A stretch of 64,000 bases of DNA, taken from Prolixibacteraceae bacterium (GTDB lineage: Bacteria; Bacteroidota; Bacteroidia; Bacteroidales; Prolixibacteraceae). Position numbers and translations under genes: made by a program. The stretch spans positions 1 through 64,000 of the forward strand of contig JAFLKN010000039.1 in assembly GCA_019163175.1 (NCBI GenBank). The letters are read 5' to 3'. How positions within the stretch are numbered: the stretch's first letter is position 1; the number at the start of each line of letters is the position of its first letter. The notes beneath the pieces are model-generated. The model saw nothing but the letters and a program-made list of their open reading frames with translations, did not search any database and was not told the origin of the DNA. This document shows, one piece after another, positions 35,462 through 43,899 of this stretch.

Positions 35462-37807
35462 ATGAAAATATCAATCCATCAATTATTAATGATAGTATTA
35501 TTTTTTGCAGTAACCGCTTCCTGCAAAAGTAAAGAACCACTGCTTTCGGATTTGAACGTCCCTGTTATTCAGTCGTTTGATCCAAAGAATGGGGCAGAAG
35601 GAACCATAGTTACCATTACAGGAAGTAACTTTAATTCCACCCCAAAGCTCAACCAAATAAGTTTAGGGGGAAAGACAATTGAACCAACTTCGGCATCAAC
35701 AACCCAATTAATATTTACTGTTCCGTCAGGAATAGCAAATGGAAGTTATATGATCGGCGTTAAGGTCGGAAGCTCGACTTCAGGTTCGAAAGAACAATTC
35801 GTAGTAAATGCGAACACAAATCCCGGAAATTTTGTAAGCCATGATGTTGTTCCGGTTACCTCAGAAGTTGTAAACACTTGTTTCTATGGATTCGGGAAAA
35901 AGGACATTCATCCTCGTTTGCTATTCACAGCTGCTGATATTGCCCGTATAAAAAACATTGCAGCATCCGACCCTGTGGCAAAGGCTTCGTACGATGATGT
36001 TATTAATCAGGCCAATCAAATACTTTCAACTTCATTGCTGGATTATGCATTAGATGGAGCCGGTTTGCGTATTGCCAATATTCACACATTTGCAAACGAC
36101 CAGGTTCCATACCTGGTTTTAGCTTATCAATTTACCAAAGATACCAGGTATGCCCAACGTTGCTGGCAACAAATTGAGGCGATGGCAAGCTGGCCCGATT
36201 GGGGCGCCAACCGGCATTTTCTCGATACGGGTATTGGAGCAAAAGGGGTAGCTTTGGCATACGATGGCTTGTACGATTTTCTGACTCCTGACCAGCGCTT
36301 AAAGATTGTTAATGCTTTGCGGAAATATACACTCGAACCCGGAAAAACACAGATTGAAAACGGAACCGGCTCCTGGAAATGGTACTTGAGCAACAACAAC
36401 TGGAATGGAATCTGCCACGGTGGTTTAATTATGGCTGCACTGGCAATCTATGAAACCGATCCGTCATTTATGAGTAAAGTGATTCAGATATCGTCCAATG
36501 GAATTGTACCTTTTATGCAATCGTTCGATCCTGATGGCGCAAGTGCGGAAGGACTGATGTATTGGAGTTACGGGCTTTCAAATACATTTCTCGCCTACGA
36601 ATCGATGAAAAATGTGTTGAGTTCGACTTATGGACTTGCCGAAATGAATGGGTTTAAGAAAACGCCTTCGTTCCCATATCAGGTTTCAGGTCCGGCCGGA
36701 ACTGCCACCATGGGCGACGATTATTTATATTACGGATCAGCCAATCGTTTTTTGTCTTATTTCTGGTATGCCCGCTATTTTAAGGATGCAGATTTTGCCA
36801 AAACGCATTACGAAATTTGTTTATCGCGTAATTCGGGCAAAACTAACAAACTTAACGGGTGGATGGATTTATTGTTTTATGATCCTGAATTAGTTGCACG
36901 TGGCAGCCAGTCTTCATTCCCGCTTTATAACTACATTGCCGGGGCTGATTATATGTTCGTCAGGGAAAATAACACCGATCCTAGTTCTCTTTACATTGGA
37001 ATGCATGGCGGTGATAACAATGCCAGTCATGGACATCTGGATGCCGGTACCTTCTTTATTCAGGCGCTGGGTGAAAACTTTGCGGTTGGAAATCTCGGCA
37101 AGGAAGATCCGTATCCAGCCGACTATTTCACAACAACCGGTCCGAATTACGACAATGCAACGACGAATAATGCAACAAATCCGGGCAGGTTTTATTATTA
37201 CCGGGTTCGTACTGAAGGCAAAAACTGCCTTGTTTTCAATCCGGATGCTCGACCCGAGCAAAACCTGACAGGGAAAGCAGTTCTTAAAAAAGAGTCAAAC
37301 GACAATTCGGGAGGATATTATGTACTTAATATGACCGCCTGTTACAAACGTGATGTTTCAAACTATACAAGAGGAATTAAATTAAACAGAAACAGCGGAA
37401 TCATCACCATTCAGGATGAATTTATTCCGATAGTAAATTCGACGGTTTACTGGATTATGCATAGTGCTGCAACCGATGGACTGGTGATATCTACAGATGG
37501 CAAAAAAGCGACAATGACCAAAAACGGGAAAGTGTTTTATGCTACGATCAAATCTCCGTCAAACGCCCGATTCGAAAAAGTGGATCGTTCGGAAACTGCT
37601 ATCAACTTTTTGCCTGAAACGGCACCGATCTTCAGTACTGTAATGGCCGGTAAAAACAGTATTAATAAATGGTACGGAAAACTGCAAATCAAACTAACTG
37701 ATGTTAAGAAAGATGCTTTGACTACCATCCGGGTTGATCTGACATCGAACAACTCCATAGTTTCGCCTGATCTGGTTTTGATGGACAACTGGACAACAAA
37801 TAATTAA
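35462..37807 (+). CDS. TIG-domain lipoprotein, heparinase II/III-like polysaccharide lyase
   Basis: 781 residues. The lipobox TASC puts lipid on C21 (CKSKEPL). A TIG domain covers about 35-115 (PVIQSFDPKNGAEGTIVTIT), closely similar to the one in the preceding gene. The (alpha/alpha) toroid starts at about 145 (HPRLLFTAADIARIKNIA) and includes LSNNNWNGICHGGLIMAALA. The beta-sandwich part holds the family motif ASHGHLDAGTFF, with H523, H525 and D527. Members of this superfamily (PL12, PL15, PL17, PL21 and others) cleave uronate-containing polysaccharides by beta-elimination, so the target glycan likely contains uronic acid. The exact PL family cannot be named from sequence reading alone. Confidence 0.8.
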   Translation: MKISIHQLLMIVLFFAVTASCKSKEPLLSDLNVPVIQSFDPKNGAEGTIVTITGSNFNSTPKLNQISLGGKTIEPTSASTTQLIFTVPSGIANGSYMIGVKVGSSTSGSKEQFVVNANTNPGNFVSHDVVPVTSEVVNTCFYGFGKKDIHPRLLFTAADIARIKNIAASDPVAKASYDDVINQANQILSTSLLDYALDGAGLRIANIHTFANDQVPYLVLAYQFTKDTRYAQRCWQQIEAMASWPDWGANRHFLDTGIGAKGVALAYDGLYDFLTPDQRLKIVNALRKYTLEPGKTQIENGTGSWKWYLSNNNWNGICHGGLIMAALAIYETDPSFMSKVIQISSNGIVPFMQSFDPDGASAEGLMYWSYGLSNTFLAYESMKNVLSSTYGLAEMNGFKKTPSFPYQVSGPAGTATMGDDYLYYGSANRFLSYFWYARYFKDADFAKTHYEICLSRNSGKTNKLNGWMDLLFYDPELVARGSQSSFPLYNYIAGADYMFVRENNTDPSSLYIGMHGGDNNASHGHLDAGTFFIQALGENFAVGNLGKEDPYPADYFTTTGPNYDNATTNNATNPGRFYYYRVRTEGKNCLVFNPDARPEQNLTGKAVLKKESNDNSGGYYVLNMTACYKRDVSNYTRGIKLNRNSGIITIQDEFIPIVNSTVYWIMHSAATDGLVISTDGKKATMTKNGKVFYATIKSPSNARFEKVDRSETAINFLPETAPIFSTVMAGKNSINKWYGKLQIKLTDVKKDALTTIRVDLTSNNSIVSPDLVLMDNWTTNN

Positions 37808-37810
37808 CAG

Positions 37811-39625
37811 ATGAAGACAAAATTCTATTTCTTAACTATTCTGATATTGATTTTATTTCCTGTCCTTGAATTAGTTGCCCAAGTCCGGCAGAATCCAGTT
37901 TATTGGAACGAAAAGACACAGCTTATACCATGGCGTCTCCCTTTTGTTGCTGATTCAAAAAACCTCGAATATGTCGATCTGGATAACGATGGCGATCCGG
38001 ATGTATTAAAAACAACCATTCTTGGCGGAGTTCCCATTATGTGGATCGACGACGATGATGACATGAAACGGGGAGATTTGGAAGGCGATCAGGATAATGA
38101 TTGCTTGTGCGTGGATATCAATAAAGATGGAAATTTTGGAGGACCGGAAGATCTGTGCATCGACTGGACTGATACTGATAACGACGGGATTGCCGAAGTA
38201 CAGCTGGTAGTTATAAACGGGGGATTGAAAAATCGTTACTTTTTCGACTGGGGAGCTGATTATATGTACATTATCGATTGGGGAGAAAAGGACGGAATAA
38301 AAAATTTCATTAATTGGAACGAATTGGTGTTGCGCGCCTGGGAACACAACGGACATGCCAATTTTTTTACCGATTATCATGGAAATACATTGTTCCTGAA
38401 AATGCACGGGTCAACATTCCGTATCGGTGATTTGCGCTACAATTGGGAGAATCCGTTTATTTTCTATGATTTTGACAAAGATAACTTGTCGGAAATGGCT
38501 ATCCGGTTGGTCGATACCCCACATTTCAGACCAAAACCCGAAGAAAAGTCTTACAATAAATTTGATGCGCCTGATCCTGAAATTGATATTCTGTTTACAA
38601 AAAGTATTGATTACGCGGCAATCACCTGGGATTTGGACAACGACAACGGGCAGGGAAACGAGTTTGACTACGATATGTCATTGAAATTTTCAGGTAAGGG
38701 TTTTGGGTATTCCGATCAGGTGCATAAATTCAAAAATATGCGAGGATTGGCTGAATCCGATAAATTGTTTTATGATGCCCGCTGGCGACAAAATGACGAG
38801 TTGATTTATCCGGATCAACACGTGGCGTACCATAAAATATTCGAAGAAGCGAAATGGGATTATTGCTGGTTTGTTTTCGACGAAGATGATGATTGTAATC
38901 GTTGGGAACGCGTTGAATTTTATGAACCGAAAGATCTCTGGAAAATTGGTGGTGAAAAAGGTGGGCTTGACAATAATAAACAGGCTGATGCTATTGGTGA
39001 CAGGGGTGAATTCGATTTGGATAATTCGGGGAAAGGAAATCTTTATATTGCTCCTTTCGATGGTCGTTTGCATTTGTACGGCGCTGAATTGGGCGCGTGG
39101 CGTATCGATATGAATGCTGCAAGTTATCAAGGTTATGGCGGACTTTATCCGCCAGCAAAATCGCATGTACGCGACCAAATTGAACCAAATAAATGGGCTA
39201 CAGTTCGTTATTCTGATACTGACAAAAACGGATTCTTCGATTTTATTGAATATGATTTGGATGGCGATACCATTTTCGAAGAAAAAATTTCGTTATTGGA
39301 ACTCGGTATCGACGATAGAACATCAATAATAACTTCCAGAAAAACGGATTACAAATCTTTTAATAAAATATTCAAGAAGCTGACCAATCAAATTTGGAGC
39401 TGCTCACAGGATGTGCTGGTCATTGCTAAAAAACAAGGAATCAGCAGCAATTGGTACACCTTCTGGCAGCAGCCACAAACAGTTAACGAACGGTATCAGT
39501 ATGGGTACTGGCTTACCTTTTACTTATATAAAGATATGTGCCACGCAGCTTTGCTGAAGGGTGACACGGAATTGAAAGGAAAATTGGATAAGGCCTATTA
39601 TTCAGGTACTTGGGAAAAGTTATAA
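37811..39625 (+). CDS. Exported Asp-rich protein of unknown function with calcium-binding-like motifs
   Basis: 604 residues, not recognised. A signal peptide (MKTKFYFLTILILILFPVLE, cut near LVAQ) is followed by several Asp-rich DxDxDG loops: DLDNDGDPD at 56-64, WIDDDDDMKRGD at 78-89, DINKDGNFG at 102-110 and DTDNDGIAE at 121-129. More lie later (DLDNDNGQGN, DTDKNGFFDF, DLDGDTIFEE). These resemble EF-hand or dockerin-type calcium loops set in a beta-rich fold. The middle holds aromatic-rich stretches (NWENPFIFYDFDKDN, YPDQHVAYHKIFEE). The start is four bases after the lyase stop and the GH2 frame begins right after its own stop, so it is a core member of the PUL. It may be a large glycan-binding or new-family enzyme. 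Confidence 0.65.
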   Translation: MKTKFYFLTILILILFPVLELVAQVRQNPVYWNEKTQLIPWRLPFVADSKNLEYVDLDNDGDPDVLKTTILGGVPIMWIDDDDDMKRGDLEGDQDNDCLCVDINKDGNFGGPEDLCIDWTDTDNDGIAEVQLVVINGGLKNRYFFDWGADYMYIIDWGEKDGIKNFINWNELVLRAWEHNGHANFFTDYHGNTLFLKMHGSTFRIGDLRYNWENPFIFYDFDKDNLSEMAIRLVDTPHFRPKPEEKSYNKFDAPDPEIDILFTKSIDYAAITWDLDNDNGQGNEFDYDMSLKFSGKGFGYSDQVHKFKNMRGLAESDKLFYDARWRQNDELIYPDQHVAYHKIFEEAKWDYCWFVFDEDDDCNRWERVEFYEPKDLWKIGGEKGGLDNNKQADAIGDRGEFDLDNSGKGNLYIAPFDGRLHLYGAELGAWRIDMNAASYQGYGGLYPPAKSHVRDQIEPNKWATVRYSDTDKNGFFDFIEYDLDGDTIFEEKISLLELGIDDRTSIITSRKTDYKSFNKIFKKLTNQIWSCSQDVLVIAKKQGISSNWYTFWQQPQTVNERYQYGYWLTFYLYKDMCHAALLKGDTELKGKLDKAYYSGTWEKL

Positions 39626-39650
39626 GTTGAACTATATTAAAAAAATTGAC

Positions 39651-42521
39651 ATGGTAAAAACAAACTTCCGGGCAATAAAGCTCATCACATTCCTAACGGT
39701 TTTAGTTCTGTATCAATCAGGTTTTTCACAAGGCTACAAACTCAATTTTGGCCTCAGCCAGCCGCAAGATCCTGCTACTTTACCTGTATCCACAGCAAAA
39801 CCTCAACAACCGGTTCGCAAAGCAAAAACTGCAGTAAAACCCGAATTGCAGCAGGTAACAGCCAATGAATTTATCCTGAAATCAGGCTGGGAAATGGCCG
39901 AAGCCGATAAAATTACTTCAGCAGTGCAGTCTGTTTTTAGTCCCGTATTAAATACTTCCGAATGGTACAACGCCACGGTTCCCGGAACAGTGCTGACCAC
40001 GCTGGTCGATCAGGGCGTTTATCCCGACCCATATTACGGCTTGAACAACCTACTCATTCCCGATTCGTTGTGCCGGAAAGATTGGTGGTATCGTCTTGAA
40101 CTGCCTTTGCCTGAAAATGCTTCAGGAAAAACCATCTGGCTGCTGTTCAACGGAATCAATTATAAAGCCGGCATCTGGCTGAATGGCAAAAAATTAGGGA
40201 ATATGGCCGGTGCTTTTATTCGAGGGAAGTTTGATGCCACACGTCTGATTAATCTGCAAGGGAAGAACATTTTGGCCGTACACATTTACCCGCCAAACAA
40301 TCCGGGCATTCCGCACGAAGAGTCGTCGAAAACCAACCATGGGCTAAATGGTGGGCAACTTTGCCTCGACGGTCCCACGTTTATTTCGTCGGAAGGATGG
40401 GACTGGATTCCGGGTATCCGCGATCGTAACATTGGCATCTGGCAGGACGTGCGCCTGCGCCTCACCGATAATGTTACCATCATCGACCCGCAGGTGATTA
40501 CCGATCTGCAGCTGCCCGACACCACCCGCGCAGCCATTACCATCAAAACCGAATTGAAAAATCATTCAGGCGAAACAAAAAATGTGGTACTGGAAGGAAG
40601 ATTGGAAAACCTGCAAATCAGTAAAAATGTGTTGCTTCAGCCCGGTGAAACCAAACAGGTTGTATTTTCTCCGGAAGAGTTGCAGCAACTGAACCTTCAA
40701 AATCCGCGTCTTTGGTGGCCCAACGGCTACGGCAACCCGGAATTATATCAATTAAGACTGGAAGTAAAATCAGGTGAAAAAGTTTCCGACAGAGCTAATG
40801 TACGTTTTGGCATCCGTGAATTTTCGTACGAATTGACCATTGCAGGCGAAAACAAAGCCCGCAAAAGGGTCGATTTCAATCCGTTGGACTTTGCCGGAAA
40901 AGTGATTTTCAACAACATTGACAGGTTTGATGTGGGGCAGGGAACTTTTCTGCCAAAACTGGCTGTGAATGCGGATATCTCAAAGCTGGCAACCATCGAT
41001 TCGGAAGGCAAAAACCCATTCCTGACCATCCGTGTAAATGGAATTCCCGTATTTTGCAAGGGTGGGAACTGGGGCATGGACGATGGCATGAAAAGGGTTT
41101 CGCGCGAACGCCTCGAACCCTATTTCAGGCTTCATCGCGATGCTCATTACAACATGGTTCGAAACTGGACCGGCGAAAGCACCGAAGCCGTGTTTTACGA
41201 ATTGTGCGACGAATACGGGATGCTTGTGTGGAACGATTTCTGGCTTTCGACCGAGGGATACAACCTTGATGTAAACGATAATGATTTATTTATGGCCAAT
41301 GCCACCGATGTGGTCAGGCGATTCAGGAATCATCCGTCAATTGCCATCTGGTGCCCGCGCAACGAAGGTTATGCAACTGTGCAGCTTGAATCCCGGCTTC
41401 AGCAACTCATTGCAAACGAAGACGGAACAAGACATTACGTACCCAACTCGCGCAACCTGAACCTGCGCCCCAGTGGCCCATGGCATTACATGAAGAATGA
41501 GGCCGATTATTACCGCAACAATGCCGAAGGTTTTTCCACCGAAGTGGGAACTCCTTCGATTCCTACCGCTGAGACCATGAAATCGTTTATTCCTGAAGAA
41601 GACCGTTGGCCCATCAGCGACACCTGGTATTACCACGATCTGCACGACGGACAGAAAGAGTATTTGCAGGCCATCGAATCGCGTTACGGAAAAAGTGAAA
41701 GCCTCGACGACCTTTGCCGGAAAGCCCAGTTGGTGAATTACGACAGTCACCGCGCTATGTTCGAGAGCTGGAATAGTAAACTATGGAAAAATGCAAGCGG
41801 ACTATTGCTTTGGATGACCCATCCGGCATGGCCAAGTACCGTTTGGCAAACCTATTCGTGGGATTACGAGACATTTGGTTCGTTTTATGGCTCCCAAAAA
41901 GCCTGTGAACCTGTTCATATCCAAATGAACCTTCACGATAACAAGGTAGTGGTAATAAATACAACACTAAAAAATTACGCAAAACTTCAGGCTAAACTGG
42001 AGATTTTCGACCTAAAAGGGAAAAAGCTGACTATGATGCAAGCTGATACCAATGTCGATGTTCCTGCAAACCAGCTGACCGAATGTTTCAAAGCAAAGTT
42101 CCCCTTTCAGTTGCCCAATGTTTACTTGGTTCGCTTAACCTTGTCAGGCAAGAATCACGTTTTCTCTCAAAATGAATACTGGAAAAGCAGTCAGGCCAGT
42201 GGTTCTTTCACCGGATTTAATGAACTAGCCGATCCCGGTTTAACTGCCAAATTGTTGAAACATGATGGGAATAAGATCATTTTTGTTGTTTCCAATGCAT
42301 CAAAAGTAGCGGCCATTGGTCTGAAATTCAACCTTCGCGATCCGAACAGCGGAAAGCTCATACTTCCGGCCTGGTTTTCCGACGGATATTTTTCCCTGTT
42401 GCCGGGTGAGAAAAAACAGATGGTTGTTGAATGGAATAACATGGAATTTATAAATCCGGAAATAATAGCAGAAGGCTATAACATGGTTTCAAAATTACTG
42501 TTTTTAATCAGTTCAAAATAG
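39651..42521 (+). CDS. Exported GH2 exo-beta-glycosidase (exo-glucosaminidase/mannosidase-like)
   Basis: 956 residues from the ATG at 39651 (MVKTNFRAIKLITFLTVLVL); a TTG at 39627 adds eight residues without signal character. The N-terminal jelly-roll has WLNGKKLGNMAGAF, the Ig-like domain has NPRLWWPNGYGNP, and the barrel has FCKGGNWGMDDGMKR. The catalytic pair is E572 in CPRNEG (acid/base) and E631 in FSTEVGTPSIP (nucleophile). LDGPTFISSEGWDWIPG is typical of the exo-beta-D-glucosaminidase branch rather than beta-galactosidase. It is periplasmic, with no lipobox, and probably trims residues from the ends of imported oligosaccharides. It is the last enzyme of the PUL, followed by a terminator at 42585. 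Confidence 0.9.
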   Translation: MVKTNFRAIKLITFLTVLVLYQSGFSQGYKLNFGLSQPQDPATLPVSTAKPQQPVRKAKTAVKPELQQVTANEFILKSGWEMAEADKITSAVQSVFSPVLNTSEWYNATVPGTVLTTLVDQGVYPDPYYGLNNLLIPDSLCRKDWWYRLELPLPENASGKTIWLLFNGINYKAGIWLNGKKLGNMAGAFIRGKFDATRLINLQGKNILAVHIYPPNNPGIPHEESSKTNHGLNGGQLCLDGPTFISSEGWDWIPGIRDRNIGIWQDVRLRLTDNVTIIDPQVITDLQLPDTTRAAITIKTELKNHSGETKNVVLEGRLENLQISKNVLLQPGETKQVVFSPEELQQLNLQNPRLWWPNGYGNPELYQLRLEVKSGEKVSDRANVRFGIREFSYELTIAGENKARKRVDFNPLDFAGKVIFNNIDRFDVGQGTFLPKLAVNADISKLATIDSEGKNPFLTIRVNGIPVFCKGGNWGMDDGMKRVSRERLEPYFRLHRDAHYNMVRNWTGESTEAVFYELCDEYGMLVWNDFWLSTEGYNLDVNDNDLFMANATDVVRRFRNHPSIAIWCPRNEGYATVQLESRLQQLIANEDGTRHYVPNSRNLNLRPSGPWHYMKNEADYYRNNAEGFSTEVGTPSIPTAETMKSFIPEEDRWPISDTWYYHDLHDGQKEYLQAIESRYGKSESLDDLCRKAQLVNYDSHRAMFESWNSKLWKNASGLLLWMTHPAWPSTVWQTYSWDYETFGSFYGSQKACEPVHIQMNLHDNKVVVINTTLKNYAKLQAKLEIFDLKGKKLTMMQADTNVDVPANQLTECFKAKFPFQLPNVYLVRLTLSGKNHVFSQNEYWKSSQASGSFTGFNELADPGLTAKLLKHDGNKIIFVVSNASKVAAIGLKFNLRDPNSGKLILPAWFSDGYFSLLPGEKKQMVVEWNNMEFINPEIIAEGYNMVSKLLFLISSK

Positions 42522-42584
42522 ATTGTTGGTTGTATTCAGGTTGATAGAGATATAATTAAAACAACATATCGGAATTTTAGTTTG

Positions 42585-42616
42585 CCCCCTTTGTTAGCAA
42601 TGACAAGGGGGTTTTT
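42585..42616 (+). terminator. Terminator after the PUL, copy 1 of a repeated sequence
   Basis: Hairpin ccccctttgt / acaaggggg (one bulged base) followed by five T. The 48 bases 42574-42621 closely match 43771-43817. Confidence 0.8.
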
Positions 42617-42789
42617 CGTTTCAAATCGCCCCATAATACATCAGCATTCCAATGCTTTACCTTAAAACGTCATTTGTTGATAATTTTGTTAAAAAACATA
42701 TATTTTCCACTTGACTTTTTATTTGGAATGTCCGAACTTGCATATGTAAAATTTAAATAACCTTTTTTTTCACTCTAAATCACAAAATT

Positions 42790-43536
42790 ATGGCAAGTAA
42801 TTCTGAAACCGGCCATGCCAAAAATGTGGCCAATTTTGAACAACTCGTTGTTAAATGTACCTCGTACAACGGATCTTTTAATCCATCCAATCCTGCAATC
42901 CAACCACCTGCTTTGCAAAACACCTTAGCTCTGGCTAAAGAGTGTATTGCAGGGGTTAATGGGGCTGAAGGGATTCTATCCAATGCTATTTCATCTCGTA
43001 GCATTTCATTTAAACCTTTTAGCAAGCTAATTACCCGAATCAGCAATGCCGTGAAAGCTTCGGGGGCTCCTCAGCAAGCTATCGATCAGGTATTGAATCT
43101 GGTTCGCAAACTACAGGGCCGCAGAGCCACACCTAAAAAAACTGATGAAGAAAAACAGGCAGCCCTTGAGGCCGGTAAAGAAATTGTTGAAGTATCCTCA
43201 GCTCAAATGAGCTTTGACAGTCATTTAAATAATTTCGACAAACTGATCAAGTTATTGGTAACGGTTCCGGAGTATGCCCCCAATGAAAATGAATTAACTG
43301 TTTCGGCGCTAACTGCTTATTATGAAGATTTAACTTCAAAGAATCTAGTTGTAATTAATGCCAGTACTGCGCTAAAGAATTTGCTTATAACCCGAAATGA
43401 GCTTCTTTACAAAGACATTACGGGTATGGTGAATGTAGCCAACTCCGTAAAAATTTATATCAAGTCGGTGTTTGGTGCAACAAGTCCCCAGTTTAAGCAA
43501 ATAAGCCCCCTGAAGTTTACAAATTACAAGCAATAA
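42790..43536 (+). CDS. Hypothetical helical protein next to a 21-bp tandem repeat
   Basis: 248 residues, not recognised. No signal peptide or membrane segment is visible. The chain looks almost wholly helical: KNVANFEQLVVKCTSYNGSF, then NTLALAKECIAGVNGAEGI, QAIDQVLNLVRKLQGR and a charged middle (ATPKKTDEEKQAALEAGKE), then SFDSHLNNFDKLIKLLVTVP and a closing helical pair. It looks like a helix-bundle or coiled-coil cytoplasmic protein. A degenerate 21-bp tandem repeat starts four bases after its stop, and near-identical terminators lie on both sides, so gene and repeat seem to form one unit. Codon use resembles the neighbours. Function unknown. Confidence 0.75.
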   Translation: MASNSETGHAKNVANFEQLVVKCTSYNGSFNPSNPAIQPPALQNTLALAKECIAGVNGAEGILSNAISSRSISFKPFSKLITRISNAVKASGAPQQAIDQVLNLVRKLQGRRATPKKTDEEKQAALEAGKEIVEVSSAQMSFDSHLNNFDKLIKLLVTVPEYAPNENELTVSALTAYYEDLTSKNLVVINASTALKNLLITRNELLYKDITGMVNVANSVKIYIKSVFGATSPQFKQISPLKFTNYKQ

Positions 43537-43539
43537 GTT

Positions 43540-43770
43540 GCAGAAGCCATCAACTTTTCTGTAATGAGCCTTGATAAATATGGAATAAGCCTTGATTAAT
43601 TTGTAATAAGCATCAACAATGTTATAATAGCCATCAGGAATGTTGTAATAGTCACTGATAACTTTATAATTTGCCTTGATAAAGTTGTAACAGCTATTCA
43701 CATTTCTGTAACTAGGTTCATACTTTTTATTTCAAGGCTGGTATTTTTTATTTCAGGCTTAATGCAAATT
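43540..43770. repeat. Degenerate 21-bp tandem repeat, about 11 units
   Basis: Units start at 43540, 43561, 43582, 43603, 43624, 43645, 43666, 43687, 43708, 43729 and 43750, all 21 bases with no gaps. Typical unit words are gtaataagc or ataatagcc, then atcaacaatgtt, as in the units at 43603 and 43624. The last two units are weaker. The repeat starts four bases after the stop of the preceding gene and runs to the terminator copy at 43771. Because 21 is a multiple of 3, the frames are periodic: on the minus strand the frame reads Tyr-rich heptads such as YNIVDAY and YKLIKAY. Confidence 0.75.
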
Positions 43771-43780
43771 ATTTTAGTTT

Positions 43781-43815
43781 ACCCCTTTGCCCACAAGGAC
43801 AAGGGGGTTTTTCAT
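43781..43815 (+). terminator. Terminator, copy 2 of a repeated sequence
   Basis: Hairpin acccctttg / caagggggt followed by T. The enclosing 47 bases (43771-43817) match the terminator region at 42574-42621 at most positions, including attttagttt in front and tttttc behind. Confidence 0.7.
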
Positions 43816-43899
43816 TTTTGCTTCTCCGTTTGTAATCAATCCGACCAATTAGCTACTTATAGCGCAATACATACAACCAAAATCTTAAACCTGAATCCT

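Noticed and set aside
36894-37268. Open frames of 115-124 codons on both strands inside the lyase gene
   Set aside because: Both are shadows of the lyase reading frame, which has a signal, domains and family motifs.
38690-39178. 162-codon minus-strand frame inside the Asp-rich protein gene
   Set aside because: Antisense shadow; the Asp codons GAT/GAC read as Ile/Val on the other strand, which gives long hydrophobic frames without stops.
43372-43701. 109-codon minus-strand reading frame with Tyr-rich heptads
   Set aside because: It arises from the 21-bp repeat (a multiple of three keeps frames open) and runs antisense into the 248-residue gene. No signal or start context supports it. Reported as part of the repeat finding, not as a gene.
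43540-43770. CRISPR array
   Set aside because: The units are contiguous 21-mers without spacers and are diverged from each other; no cas genes are present.
43762-43899. Upstream extension of the esterase gene
   Set aside because: The extension reads through the terminator at 43781; the ATG at 43900 begins a textbook signal peptide.
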